A stretch of 64,000 bases of DNA from Scolanthus callimorphus (GCA_033964015.1 CM066913.1:9480953-9544952), one strand, 5' to 3'. Shown: positions 45,736-55,643, numbered from the stretch's first letter. Translations and numbers: made by a program. Notes: generated by a model from the letters alone, not told the origin.

Positions 45736-46398
45736 ATGTCAACGTTTCTATCTATCACGATGCTAACTCCGGAAACAAGAGTTTATCTGGAGCCACCGTT
45801 GGAGCGAATAAAAGAGATACAACTTTTAGATTGTCACATTCCTAAACCGTGGATAAAGTTCAAGGAACCACAAAAAGTTTATAAGTTTTCATCTCAAGAA
45901 AATGTGTCGGAAAAGGTATTTTTCACTATTCCACCAGGGAATTACACATTGAAAACACTTCAACAAATCTTCCTCAAAGATGAAGAAAGCTCTAAGCTTA
46001 CAATTATTATGACTGGACAAGGATATTTTCTATATTCCAATAAGATCATTAATCTTAGGCTTTCTGAAAAACTCTCAAAAAAGCTTGGTGTACCTGAAAA
46101 GATATTACCCAATCGATATTATCCAATAACATGGATACCTGACAAGCCTTTGAGTTTGTTTTGTGATCTCATAGAGTCAAAGTCTTCATATTCTAACAGG
46201 ATTCCTGGTGATGAAAATGTAGAAGTTACCCCCTCAAATTTACTTGCTGTTATTCCATCTCAAAGTCATCCTTCTCTCCCGGCCCAGCAAACCATTAATC
46301 CAGTCAACTACTTTACTTTGTTGATTTTAGATGAAAAGGGAAGAAAGCCCAACTTTAATAACGAACCTATTCGAATTCATTTAAAGATTTCACACTAG
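45736..46398 (+). CDS. Putative minor capsid (penton-type) protein
   Basis: The 220-residue protein has the layout of the single jelly-roll penton proteins of Polintons. An early FTIPPGNYTLKTLQQIF strand-helix unit corresponds to the typical 'I-P-x-G-x-Y-x-[IL]-x-x-[IL]' block. LSLFCDLIES and LLAVIPSQS sit mid-protein. The C-terminal LLILDEKGRKPNFNNEPIRI resembles the closing strands of this family. It is intact. It would occupy the icosahedral vertices together with the capsid protein at 41105-42352. Confidence 0.75.
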   Translation: MSTFLSITMLTPETRVYLEPPLERIKEIQLLDCHIPKPWIKFKEPQKVYKFSSQENVSEKVFFTIPPGNYTLKTLQQIFLKDEESSKLTIIMTGQGYFLYSNKIINLRLSEKLSKKLGVPEKILPNRYYPITWIPDKPLSLFCDLIESKSSYSNRIPGDENVEVTPSNLLAVIPSQSHPSLPAQQTINPVNYFTLLILDEKGRKPNFNNEPIRIHLKISH

Positions 46399-46409
46399 AA
46401 TAAAAAATT
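46380..46409 (+). promoter_or_regulatory. TTTAAAGA box
   Basis: TTTAAAGA overlaps the end of the penton-type gene and starts 30 bp before the next ATG. Confidence 0.6.
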
Positions 46410-46982
46410 ATGGAAGACTACAATAGTATTTATCCACAAGTGCCTCAAAATGGGGAAAATTTCAGACTTCAAAAGTCGTGTGAGGTTCTACAAGGTCTTG
46501 AAAGAGAGGTTACGCATTATGAGCGTGTACGTAAGAAATACGCAAGATTGAGGAAACTGATCGTATGGTCAACAGGTGGAATCTCTGTCATATTATCCGG
46601 TAGTGGATTAGCCCTCAGTTTGACTGGCTTTGGAGCCGCAGTAGGTGCTCCTATTGGCGGAGTTGGTGCTCTGTTCGGTATTGTTTCTACCACTGTTGGA
46701 GTCAAATTATCACGAAAGATATCTAAGCATGAAAAAACATCACAATTAGCAAGAGCAAAGGTGAACACCATACAGGATCTCGTCTCAAAGGCTCTTCGGG
46801 ACAACACAATTTCTGACCAAGAGTTTTCGCTAATCCTAGCAGAAAAGGAAAAGTTTGAAAAACTAAAGGTTGATATTCGCCAAAAAGCTCGGCTGGAGGA
46901 GGGAAAAAAAGAAGATTTGACTCAGATACGAACAGAGGTTCGTGCGGAAATTTTAAAGGAACTCACCGCTCCCGCACGGTAA
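46410..46982 (+). CDS. Membrane-active-looking Polinton protein, 190 aa
   Basis: Helical, charged ends flank a long Gly/Ala/Ser-rich hydrophobic hairpin (about residues 52-95, ISVILSGSGLALSLTG and GAPIGGVGALFGIVSTTVG). KISKHEKTSQLARAK and ISDQEFSLILAEKEKFE follow. The architecture resembles pore-forming or membrane-inserting helical proteins, but that is inference. I know of similar uncharacterised proteins in cnidarian and other invertebrate genomes, often near Polinton genes. Confidence 0.75.
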   Translation: MEDYNSIYPQVPQNGENFRLQKSCEVLQGLEREVTHYERVRKKYARLRKLIVWSTGGISVILSGSGLALSLTGFGAAVGAPIGGVGALFGIVSTTVGVKLSRKISKHEKTSQLARAKVNTIQDLVSKALRDNTISDQEFSLILAEKEKFEKLKVDIRQKARLEEGKKEDLTQIRTEVRAEILKELTAPAR

Positions 46983-47050
46983 AACTATCATTTGAGAGAA
47001 CACCGGTAGGGTGGATTTATGAGATTGGTTGCTACAAGGATCGACGGTGA

Positions 47051-47083
47051 TTTAAAAACATCTTATTCTACTTACAAAATAAG
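47051..47083 (+). promoter_or_regulatory. TTTAAA box plus 9-bp hairpin
   Basis: TTTAAAAA is 33 bp before the ATG. CATCTTATT pairs with AATAAGATG, so the stem includes the start codon. The cassette nearly duplicates 43008-43042. Confidence 0.68.
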
Positions 47084-48654
47084 ATGTCGTTACTCGATGA
47101 ATTTAAAAAGGTATATCCAAATGCGGATTTATCAAAATTTCATGAAGATAAAGACTGGTATGCGGAAGGCTTATTTGACCCTAGGTATATCGGGTGGTAC
47201 AATAAAAACCATTTCTGGTATGGAATTTGGGCAAAAGATCCTCATGCTGCTGCTGTGACTAAGCTTACAGATATTCCGGTGGATGACCGTAAAGATTTAT
47301 TCCATGATTTGGGTATAGCGGCTCCTAAATTACAATTTCCGGATAGTTTGAAATTAACAACTAAAAAATACCCTATTCCAGCGATAGATTTTGATACCAC
47401 CGCTTCAGATATCACGTCCTTGTTAACAGATCTGGATATTTATGTATCGCCTAAGCACGCTTTCAGTGTCAAGATGAGAGACATTTTCAAGGAGACTACC
47501 ATAACTTTCAAGTCTGCAAAACAGTCGAGACGGTGGCTAAATGGCCCTAATTTTAGTTATTGGCCGCAACAACTCAACTTTGCAGTCTGGTGCGCTACAT
47601 CGGGTTGTGGGATTAGTTTACACGAGGGAAAAAGCTATCCCCCTGTTGTTTATAGTTTTATTAAATTTCATGCCTATTTCACTGTGAGGAGGATTCTAAA
47701 GGAATTGGGATGTCCTCTACCTGACGACCGCGTTTTAATCAAACAGACAATCCGTACAACAAGGTGGTGTATCAGAGGTTGTGTAATGAGTTTGGCCTAA
47801 CAAACCCTGATTTTAGATGGAAAGGAGGGAGAAATTTTGGACTTGGTGATTTATTCTTAGATTATGGTTCTGGATTTCATGGTAAAGGTGGAGGATTCCA
47901 AAATGTACATGTTATAAGGGGTTATGACAAAGAAGCTGATAAATGGCCTGATAAATTGAATCTTTTCTCTGATGAAGGTGGAACTTACAATAACGGTAAA
48001 TTAGTGTCTTTTATAAGAAATGATGATCACGGTGGAAGGCAGTACAATTGGTTCGTCCCTGTGAATGGTCATGGTTTGACTAGAGCGGGTCTAGGCCGGT
48101 TGAATAGGTCGCTTGAAGCGTTTGTTTACGGTGTATTAGGCGCACAAGTTAATGTTAGGTCTAGTATTGTAGGCAATAGCGGTTCCGCTGTTGAAGCACA
48201 GCAGGAGTTTTTGGCCTTATTTGAAAGTTCTATCATTGAAGAATATATATCCAAAAGCGTGCAACGCTATCAGCTCGCTGTACAAGAGGCGAAGTTACGA
48301 TTGAATTTGGCTATTGGACCGGGAATTTGGCTCATGCCGGCTAACTTGTTAATCAATACTGAAAGTGTGACCGGTTATAATAACAAGTTGTTGAAAGCTA
48401 CAAGTGATATGAGTTTTGGAGTGAATGACTCGCTAAATGAAGAATCAAAACATGTTGGAATTAAACATAACTTGGGCTCTTCAAAGGTAAAGTTACCGCA
48501 CGCGTACGCGCCTGTAACGCACACTGAGACGAAGCCAAAAACAAATCCAGACGTGACAAAGCCAAAAACAGAACCCTTGACCTCGCAGCATGAAACTAAT
48601 CTTTTAGCGTTGACAGTTGTCGTGGGCGGTTTGACGTGGTTTCTATTTCGATAA
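47084..48654 (+). CDS. Large conserved Polinton protein of unknown function, frameshifted
   Basis: Two frames join near 47735: 47084-47800 and a second running to 48654, together about 520 residues. Traits include Trp/Tyr-rich N-terminal blocks (WYNKNHFWYGIWAKD), SRRWLNGPNFSYWPQQLNFA, a cluster FIRNDDHGG, LNRSLEAFVYGVLGAQVNVR, an EYISKSVQRYQLAVQEAKLRL helix, WLMPANLLINTES, a Thr/Lys/Pro-rich stalk and a C-terminal membrane segment (LLALTVVVGGLTWFLF). It may be a surface or membrane-anchored virion protein; nothing identifies it as an enzyme. The break is a one-base shift at a T-run. Confidence 0.72.
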
Positions 48655-48936
48655 TCACGAGTACAAGCTTTCGATAGACGGCTATTTCACGTGGGCGCTA
48701 ATTTACATACAATCAAAATCACGTGGAGAACAATAGATTGCATACCAGAGCTCCCTAACAACCGGCAACCCTGAAAGTAGATTTCGTGTTTACCTCTAGC
48801 GCTCGAAATTGTTAGGGAAGTGTGGAATGTTGACGTCATAGGGTTATAAAAGCTTAGTGCTTGCGAAATAGGGTCAGAGGAAGTGAAATCACAACACAAA
48901 AAATGGTTTAAGGAGATACATATTCAATACTAAAAA
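48655..48936 (+). promoter_or_regulatory. Long upstream region with CRE, TATA box and TTTAAGGA
   Basis: This is the longest intergenic space in the element (282 bp). It holds a full CREB/ATF palindrome TGACGTCA (48831-48838), a canonical TATAAAAG (48845-48852) and a TTTAAGGA box (48907-48914, 30 bp before the ATG). The host-type TATA box would predict a start near 48875-48880. Confidence 0.55.
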
Positions 48937-49266
48937 ATGGAGTTCCCAACAGCAGAACAATTCAACGAAAGTAAGAGTCAACGTCAGACAATTACAAAGT
49001 GGAGAGATGTGCCTGAGGATATTATTTACCGCGTCGAGAGCACGGAAAAGCTTGAGACGAAATTTGGAGAGCAATTAGTTGCTGTCTTGAACGACAAAGA
49101 GGGAAATGCATTTAAAACATGGCTTCCTGCTCGTCTTTGTCTCGAACTCAAAGATTACGGTTGGCAAGGTAAAATCGCCTTTGTCAAACCGCTCGGGTTG
49201 AAACCGAAAACCACAAATCCCAGTCAGAATTATTGGGACTACGAGATAATGTGGATTGGTATGTAA
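48937..49266 (+). CDS. Small unknown protein, 109 aa (possible OB-fold)
   Basis: The protein begins MEFPTAEQFNESK, followed by alternating beta-like stretches (EDIIYRVESTEKLETKFG, EQLVAVLNDKEG, FKTWLPARLCLEL, GKIAFVKPLGLK). The strand pattern and size would suit an OB-fold single-strand DNA-binding protein, but no motif proves it. It alone has a TATA/CRE promoter, which hints at early or host-responsive expression. Confidence 0.6.
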   Translation: MEFPTAEQFNESKSQRQTITKWRDVPEDIIYRVESTEKLETKFGEQLVAVLNDKEGNAFKTWLPARLCLELKDYGWQGKIAFVKPLGLKPKTTNPSQNYWDYEIMWIGM

Positions 49267-49356
49267 AAATAGATGAACTTAATGGTTTTTCATAACATGG
49301 TTTATGTTATGAAATCACAACTGAAATTTCCACCAAAGTTAATTCTTGTGTGTTTT

Positions 49357-50771
49357 TTAAATTTCAGACATTCTGTCAGCACTCGGTCCACAGAGCTCTT
49401 CGGTGGGCTGTTGTTGTGTTGCGTGACACACTTTACACTGAGACTTTCGTCTGTTGTGTTCACAAACTTGAGACCCTCCGCATAACTTACAAAAGAATTT
49501 CTGGATTCCATGAATACATATTCCTTTCCCGTTGCAGTCTTTGCAGATATATCTCGCTCGTTTATGTTCGCAGAAGCTACCACCGTTGCATTCCTTACAG
49601 CGTGACTTTGGGCGGTCGTGGGGACAAATTTGTGATCCATGACAATCTCTACAATAATATTTTATTTTACCGTGTAGACATTTGTAATCATTCTTGAGAG
49701 TTACGCCCGAGAGCGTGTTAGAAACTGGATTTTGTGGCATCAACTCGAGAATTATCTCTTTAATTACGTTAGCACTCATCGTATTACCAATTTGTTTCTT
49801 CATTTGTGTGTTACTAACTACTTGGACAAAGTCATCAAAAAATCCCTGTAAGCGACGTAATTCTGTATTATTTGCATAACGGTGTTTCGGCACACACCAC
49901 AGACTTCCTTTAGTCGTAATACACGAAGCATATTTGTCTGCATTGACATACTTTCGGGTTCCGGATACTCCAAAAGCAAACTCTATAAAAATTTTACCGT
50001 CATCTAAACGCTCCAGAATTTTTTGATGCCGTTCAGTTGCTGGATGAAGATAATTATCAGAATGATCCACATAATCTGCAACATTTTCCAGAACTTTATG
50101 TTTCGGCCAGTCAAATGTTTCTTTTGTTCCAACTATATATAGTCTCGGTCGATTCTGTGGAATACCGTAGTCTCTAGTGTTAAGAAGTTTCCATTGAACA
50201 GTGTATCCTTTGAGCTTTATTAACTCTCCCCAAATTATTTTCCATGTATTACCTTGATCATGACTGAGTAGTCCACGTACGTTCTCCAAAATGAAATACT
50301 TTGGTTGCTTTTCTTGAATAACTTTTAAACACCCCAGAATACGTTACCCGATTTGTGATCAAAACCTTCCCGATAACCGGCAGTAGAAAAAGGTTGGCAC
50401 GGGAAACCACAGACATATAAGTCAATATCCGGTACTGAGGAAATATCACGCTTTGTTATATCACCAAAAAGAATTTCAGGATAATAATTAGCTTTAATTG
50501 ATTGTATACAGTACTTATCAATCTCTGACGAGAAGACATGCTTAAATGGAATTCCTAGTTGGCGCAGTGCTTGTATAGGTGCTTCAATACCACTACAGTC
50601 TGTACCAACACGTAGTTTTTCTTTACACTGCTCGTAAATCGGTGCTGGAATGGGTCTTTGTGGCATATTGCTCAAGGCTTCGATAAGTTCGGCTTTTCGC
50701 ATCCGATAATATTTCGAGATTCCCTGCTCTTTGGCGAGGGATTTTAGCTGTTTCACTGTTTGTTTCTCCAT
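49357..50771 (-). CDS. Cytosine-5 DNA methyltransferase with SAP-like head and zinc repeats, frameshifted
   Basis: The gene starts in the right TIR, so its first 44 residues equal those of PolB. C5-MTase motifs follow: I TDCSGIEAP, IV GFPCQPFSTAG with the catalytic Cys, VI ILENVRGL, VIII QNRPRLYIVG, a recognition region (VNADKYASCITTKG), and IX/X LRRLQGFFDDF..QIGNTMSANV. The C-terminus has five repeats of C-x-H-x6-C-x2-C with an 18-residue period (about 49425-49690), likely zinc-binding. A one-base change at a G-run near 50335-50340 separates motif IV from VI (first frame stops at 50325). The expected product is about 470 residues. It resembles phage, bacterial or algal-virus enzymes rather than animal DNMT1/3, as it lacks their regulatory domains. 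Confidence 0.9.
50325..50342 (-). other. Frameshift in methyltransferase
   Basis: The first frame ends at 50325 just after VFWG. The conserved sequence resumes in another frame directly at the G-run, leading into motif VI. Confidence 0.85.
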
Positions 50772-50998
50772 TTAATTTATTATAATATCCATCTCTTTAA
50801 ATCATTTCAACTCTAGATTTTTTCGAAAGAGAATGAATTCCAGAAAGGTGCGCCAGGAGGCTTTTTAAAGGTGTGCACACGCATGGTGACAAAGCGTGCA
50901 CGCGCGCGTTTTTCAAAGGGAAACTTTTTAAAGGGGGTTTGACTAGGATTTCACTGGGTTTTTGAAAACGGTGGGTCAATTGACTCCAACCTACTACT
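50644..50998 (-). repeat. Polinton right TIR (355 bp)
   Basis: Reverse complement of 35514-35868, with no mismatch seen. It contains the methyltransferase promoter and first 128 nt of its gene. It ends CCTACTACT. Confidence 0.95.
50772..50801 (-). promoter_or_regulatory. TTTAAAGA box of methyltransferase gene
   Basis: Mirror copy of the PolB promoter at the same 30-bp distance from the ATG. Confidence 0.6.
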
Positions 50999-51003
50999 AA
51001 AGG
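50999..51003. repeat. Polinton target-site duplication, right
   Basis: AAAGG, matching 35509-35513. Confidence 0.8.
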
Positions 51004-52509
51004 TAATAACTGAATTAATGCTATCAGAACCAACATTCTCTGTGATTCCATGCGTTAGTCACACCAAAGTTGTTTTGTTTGTATGGACCTGGACGGTTTT
51101 ATACACTGAGCTGAGCGCGGAAGGGTTAGTTCAGTGACTAGCGCGGCGTTGAAAAGGATGACTAAAACGCGCTCAAATCAAGAATTCCTCCCAATGTAAC
51201 TAATACAAACTCTTCACCAAAATGTCCCATCAACTCGAAAACTAATCGTTTAGGTTACTAAAGCTTGACTTGAGAGCATACGGCAACCACCAACAGTAGA
51301 CTCCATTGGTTGGATCGGAGTATTTTCATTCTGCAATTTACGTAAGCGAGCTTAAATCTACCAATTATGTAACAAATGAAGAGAATTGTATCTTACTTGT
51401 AGATTACTAGTCATCCTGCGCTCTTAAATCAGCGCATTTTCTACTTGGATCGAGAAGAAAGTCGATAGAGTACACTTCCATGGAAGGCGCCATTTTGACT
51501 ATATACCACAGGCTTCCCGGCGCAAAGTCGTTTCCACGCTTTTCTGGATAATTTAATTACCCAGAAGACCCTGGGAACGAGGTTGGGTATTTGTGATTAA
51601 ACTCATGGGGTGCTTACCATTGGTCACGAAAAACCGGTAATTTCGGTTGGGATTCCAATGGTACAGTCGATGTTTCGGTCATTCCGGTTGGTACGAGAGG
51701 TTCAGCTTCAGAGGTTGTCTCGCCATTCCAGTTGGAACGAACCGATCGGAATGGTTTGTACCATTGGCACTCCATCCGGTTTTATGACCAAATAAGGTAG
51801 CCGATCCGAACCGAAATGCGAATGTCAATAGCCCATGAGGCCGATCGGGCTCTCGAGGAAAAATTGTTTTAGTAAAAATCTCACTACATTAGGTCAATTT
51901 GTATAGCTTTCAAATCCGACACTTTTCGCGCGCTACTGGCTGAATGTATAGCCTACTCAACCAATCAGAACGCACCAGTAACAATAGATCACTGGTGTAA
52001 TTTGATAGGACACCGCGGAAAAACGCAGTTCACATGCGCTAAAGATTCACTGGCCTGTGAAAATGAAGACAATTGAAAAAATCTACATAAACAACAGCGA
52101 ACGATAAATTTTGACTTTAAACCAGAATTTTCGCCTCGGGTGCAATATTAAATTTCGAGGTGCAAAAGTTCAGAGAAAGATATGATCATATTATGGTTGC
52201 TCTGAGATTGTTGGCCTTACGTTTTGTGTCTGGAGCTACGTTTTCCAATCCAAGAGAGCACGAGATATCTTTGTTATGTATGATTATGTCTTTTGTTTTC
52301 ATTTCACAGGAAGCGATCTTTAGCGCATGGCAAATGCGTTTTGCCGCGGTGTTATGATAAACGAAGCCTCAGCCAAAGGCCACTCTGGCCACAGGCAGAC
52401 CAGGGGAATTAAAGTGGACTTAGCGTAAATCTCTTGTGTTTCGATGTGTTGCTATGTTTATTATTTCGCGGGCTGGGTGAAACTTACTTGGCATCCCCTC
52501 AAATGGCGA
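51004..52509. other. Host flank, no gene seen
   Basis: Holds a GC-richer patch of CGGTTGG/CCGATCGG words (51630-51850), partly self-complementary and perhaps a decayed MITE. No supported exon. Confidence 0.4.
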
Positions 52510-52518
52510 CAAATTCAC

Positions 52519-52947
52519 CATTCTCGAACCCAGAGCTCTCCGGCTCGTAACCTCGCGGGGGAGGCTCGAGGACAAACCGCTATCTTGAAAGTTACCCACA
52601 AGACCCTGGGGACGAGGTTTGGCGACGCATGCGCAGAAAATGCAGGGCTCTGGGAACGAGATTGAGAGCCGCTGAGAGAAAGACTTTTCAGGGCATGCTC
52701 CAACGCTCAAAATCAACCAATCACTGAGCGACCAATCTTGTACCCAGTGAGAATGCGTGGTACGTAAAAAAACGTAACGAATATTCATACAACGTTCAAA
52801 CCGGAAACCCAGAATCTGGGTTTAAAAAAAATCGATTCCCCCAGAGCCCTGAATCTTGCCGCTCGCCAAAAGATGACGGGCTCTGGGCACGGGATTGATC
52901 AACGACGGCCCTGAAATGGATGTCCCCAGAGCCTGGGCACGAGAATG
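52519..52947. mobile_element. 429-bp MITE, 9-bp TSD, same family as 9814-10037
   Basis: Ends CATTCTCGAACCCAGAGCTC..GCACGAGAATG are flanked by perfect CAAATTCAC duplications (52510-52518, 52948-52956). The extra length comes from internal repeated pieces of the same family. Confidence 0.82.
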
Positions 52948-52956
52948 CAAATTCAC

Positions 52957-53699
52957 TATAACGCGTGTTGCACATTCTGAAAATGAAACTTTCGGGTTTG
53001 GTTTTGTAGTCGTCCGGATTACGTCCTGGATCGCGCGACAATCCCACTAGACACTACATACAGTCATTCTGCATTTGTTTTTTCATGCAACGGAAATTTG
53101 ATTCCCAATAGATTTGGTCACCAACACAAATACAGGCCATTCTACCCAGCTGGGGGTTGCACCCAGTCCTCATGACGTGGTCACCACGGTCATGCGTGCT
53201 CTCCTACACTACTGAGTATTAATTTTGTGTTTTGGTTGATGACCAAATTGCCGAAATTCCTTTCATCTGAGGGGGAAACCGGAACGCCCGGAGAAAACCC
53301 CTCAGCTTTTAGGTCCCTCTTGTTTAGTTCGATTTCCCAACCAAACAGGATGTACATATGCCGAAACTATAATGTAAAACAAATATCTATAAATTGCATC
53401 GCCGTGCTTTCTACTATCAAAACGAAGTCTCATTTTAATTGTAATTTTTCTTAATTGTTTCGCAGGCCGCGGAGACACATTTAAAGGTTACCAGTTTAGC
53501 CACTGGACAAAAAACTGCCGAACTGCCTATCCTATCGCATGGTTTACTCTCTAAAGGGAACTTTGAGGGCTAAAGTGGAGGTTTGAAAGCCGATTGTGGA
53601 CTAAAATCAAGTACCGGTAAGCTGACAACCGGCGTTACATTCTGCTGTGCGGGAATCGGTTGCCAAGAAATTACTTTCACTTTCCTTTGAATTTGCGCA
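52957..53699. other. Non-coding stretch
   Basis: Nothing supported. Confidence 0.4.
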
Positions 53700-53972
53700 T
53701 GGACGGGGCTTAGGACTACTGGATCCTACTGGATCGATTAATTAATTAATTTATAGTTTCTTCTACAGTAATTGTATTTAGGGTCTTGTTGATCCCTTAG
53801 AATACTTTTACAATTTTATTGATATATTTTTAATCCATTTTCTATCTATATTTATATCTCATTATATAGTATTACATAGTTCGTATTTTTATCTTTCATT
53901 GTAAAATTGTTATACAATTCAGCTGTAATGTAGCTGTAATTTAATGACTTAATAAACTATCTATCTATCTGG
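53700..53972 (+). mobile_element. Non-LTR retrotransposon 3' UTR/tail
   Basis: An AT-rich 3' end closes with TTAATAAAC and an ATCT microsatellite (53953-53971), as in LINE 3' termini. No coding part is recognisable. Confidence 0.45.
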
Positions 53973-54029
53973 ATCCTAGGATATAATACAACAAATGAGA
54001 CCTTGCAAACAACAAACAATAAAAAACAA

Positions 54030-54925
54030 ATTAAATGTGAGACCCTGTAGAATGTAAAAACAACAAAATGTGAGACCCTGTAGACAATAAAACAACAAAA
54101 TGTGAGACCCTGTAGATTATAAAACAACAAAATGCGAAACCCTGTAAATTATAAAACAACAAAATTTTAGACTCTGTAGAACGTATAACAACAAAATGTG
54201 AGACCCTGTAAACAATAAAAACAAAATGTGAGACCCTGTGGATATAAAACAACAAAATGTGAGACTCTGTAGATGGTAAAACAACAAAATGTGAGACCTT
54301 GTAAACAATAGAATCAAAATGTGAGACCCTGTGGACATAAAACAACAAAATGTGAGACCCTGTAGACAATAAAACAACACTAATGTGAGACGCTGTAAAA
54401 TGGAAAACAACAAAATGTGAGACCCTGTAGACAATAAGACAACAAATTTTAGACTCTGTAGAATGTAAAACAACAAAATGTGAGGCCCTGTAGACAATAA
54501 AACAACAAATTTTAGACTCTGTAGAATGTAAAACAACAAAATGTGAGACGCTGTAAAATGGAAAACAACAAAATGTGAGACCCTAGACAATAAAACAACA
54601 AATTTTAGACTCTGTAGAATGTAAAACAACAAAATGTGAGACCCTGTAGACAATAAAACAACAAAATGTGAGACCCTATAGAATGTAAAACAACAAAATG
54701 TGAGACCCTGCAGAATGTAAAATAACAAAATGTGAGACCCTGTCGAGTGCAAAACAACAAAATGTGAGATCCTATAGAATGTAAACAACAAAATGTGAAA
54801 CCCTGTCGAGTGCAAAACAACAAAATGTGAGACCCTGTCGAGTGCAAAACAACAAAATGCGAGACCCTATAGAATGTAAAACAACAAAATGTGAGACCCT
54901 GTCGAGTGCAAAACAACAAAATGCG
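54030..54925. repeat. Minisatellite, ~31-bp unit (AACAACAAAATGTGAGACCC)
   Basis: About 28-29 tandem copies of a unit AACAACAAAATGTGAGACCC plus TGTAGAATGTA or TGTCGAGTGCA variants. Higher-order alternation of the two variants appears toward the right. Minus-strand frames encode SHFVV-type repeats that reflect periodicity. Confidence 0.92.
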
Positions 54926-55406
54926 AGCTAGAACGGCTAGAACAAGTCCGGAAAGCCATCACTCCTTCTCATGAATTGGTAGGAGGCAGGGTAGGGTAGG
55001 GTAGGCAGTTGAGCAGTCTTTTCTCCAGTTGCTGGCCGTCTAGTGACGGCGATGTCACTTGAAGCCTACAAAACATTAACAGAAGTAACATATCATTAGG
55101 CAAGCGAAGTAAAACAACAGTGGCGGGGAAACTAACAACTAAAATTTAAAGGCTTTTGCACCAAATTATTATTTAGACGGATAACTGCTTTTTATTTAAT
55201 AAATATAAGATTTTTAACATTTTAACTTTTATTATATTATAGTTCTTATAAATTATTGTTGTAAATAAATATTAGATACATATTTTATTGTAAATAAAAT
55301 ATGTATCTAATATATTATATTTTATTGTGAATAATGACGTAATTTCGTCTACTGCCGATACGAAGTAGTTTCCATCTATTCTATAAGCATCTTCTATTCT
55401 ATCTAT
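54926..55406. other. Non-coding stretch
   Basis: Contains GGTAGGGTAGGGTAGG (about 54990) and an AT palindromic patch AAAATATGTATCTAATAT around 55270-55320. Confidence 0.4.
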
Positions 55407-55630
55407 TCTACTCTAATTCTGACTTCTGAGACGCAAGAGAGATGGCGAGGGGGCTATGATTTTAGGCGTTTGAAGTGCACAGAAACCAATCAGAACGTTT
55501 ATGTCATGCTCGGGATCATCTACTCTAATTCTGACTTCTGAGACGCAAGAGAGATGGCGAGGGGGCTATGATTTTAGGCGTTTGAAGTGCACAGAAACCA
55601 ATCAGAACGTTTATGTCATGCTCGGGATCA
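55407..55630. repeat. Tandem duplication of 112 bp
   Basis: 55407-55518 is repeated at 55519-55630 with no difference seen, so the duplication is recent (or an assembly artefact). Confidence 0.88.
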
Positions 55631-55643
55631 TCACATTCTACCG

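Larger units (their letters stand above)
35514..50998. mobile_element. Complete Polinton/Maverick (adintovirus-like) element
   Basis: The element is 15,485 bp, bounded by 355-bp inverted repeats beginning AGTAGTAGG and by AAAGG duplications. Genes in order: PolB, integrase (opposite strand), capsid-type protein, packaging ATPase, four small proteins, a split membrane protein, penton-type protein, membrane protein, a split large unknown protein, a small protein, and a C5 methyltransferase (opposite strand). Gene spacing is tight (mostly 1-60 bp), unlike the flanks. TIR identity argues for recent insertion or for viral origin close to this copy. No adenain-type protease was recognised. It may be a self-replicating transposon, an endogenised virus, or both. 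Confidence 0.95.

Noticed and set aside
54031..54919. Overlapping minus-strand frames of SHFVV-type repeats
   Set aside because: Product of a tandem repeat without stops in the unit; not a protein family.
54030..54925. CRISPR array
   Set aside because: Units are contiguous variants without unique spacers, and the sequence is eukaryotic.
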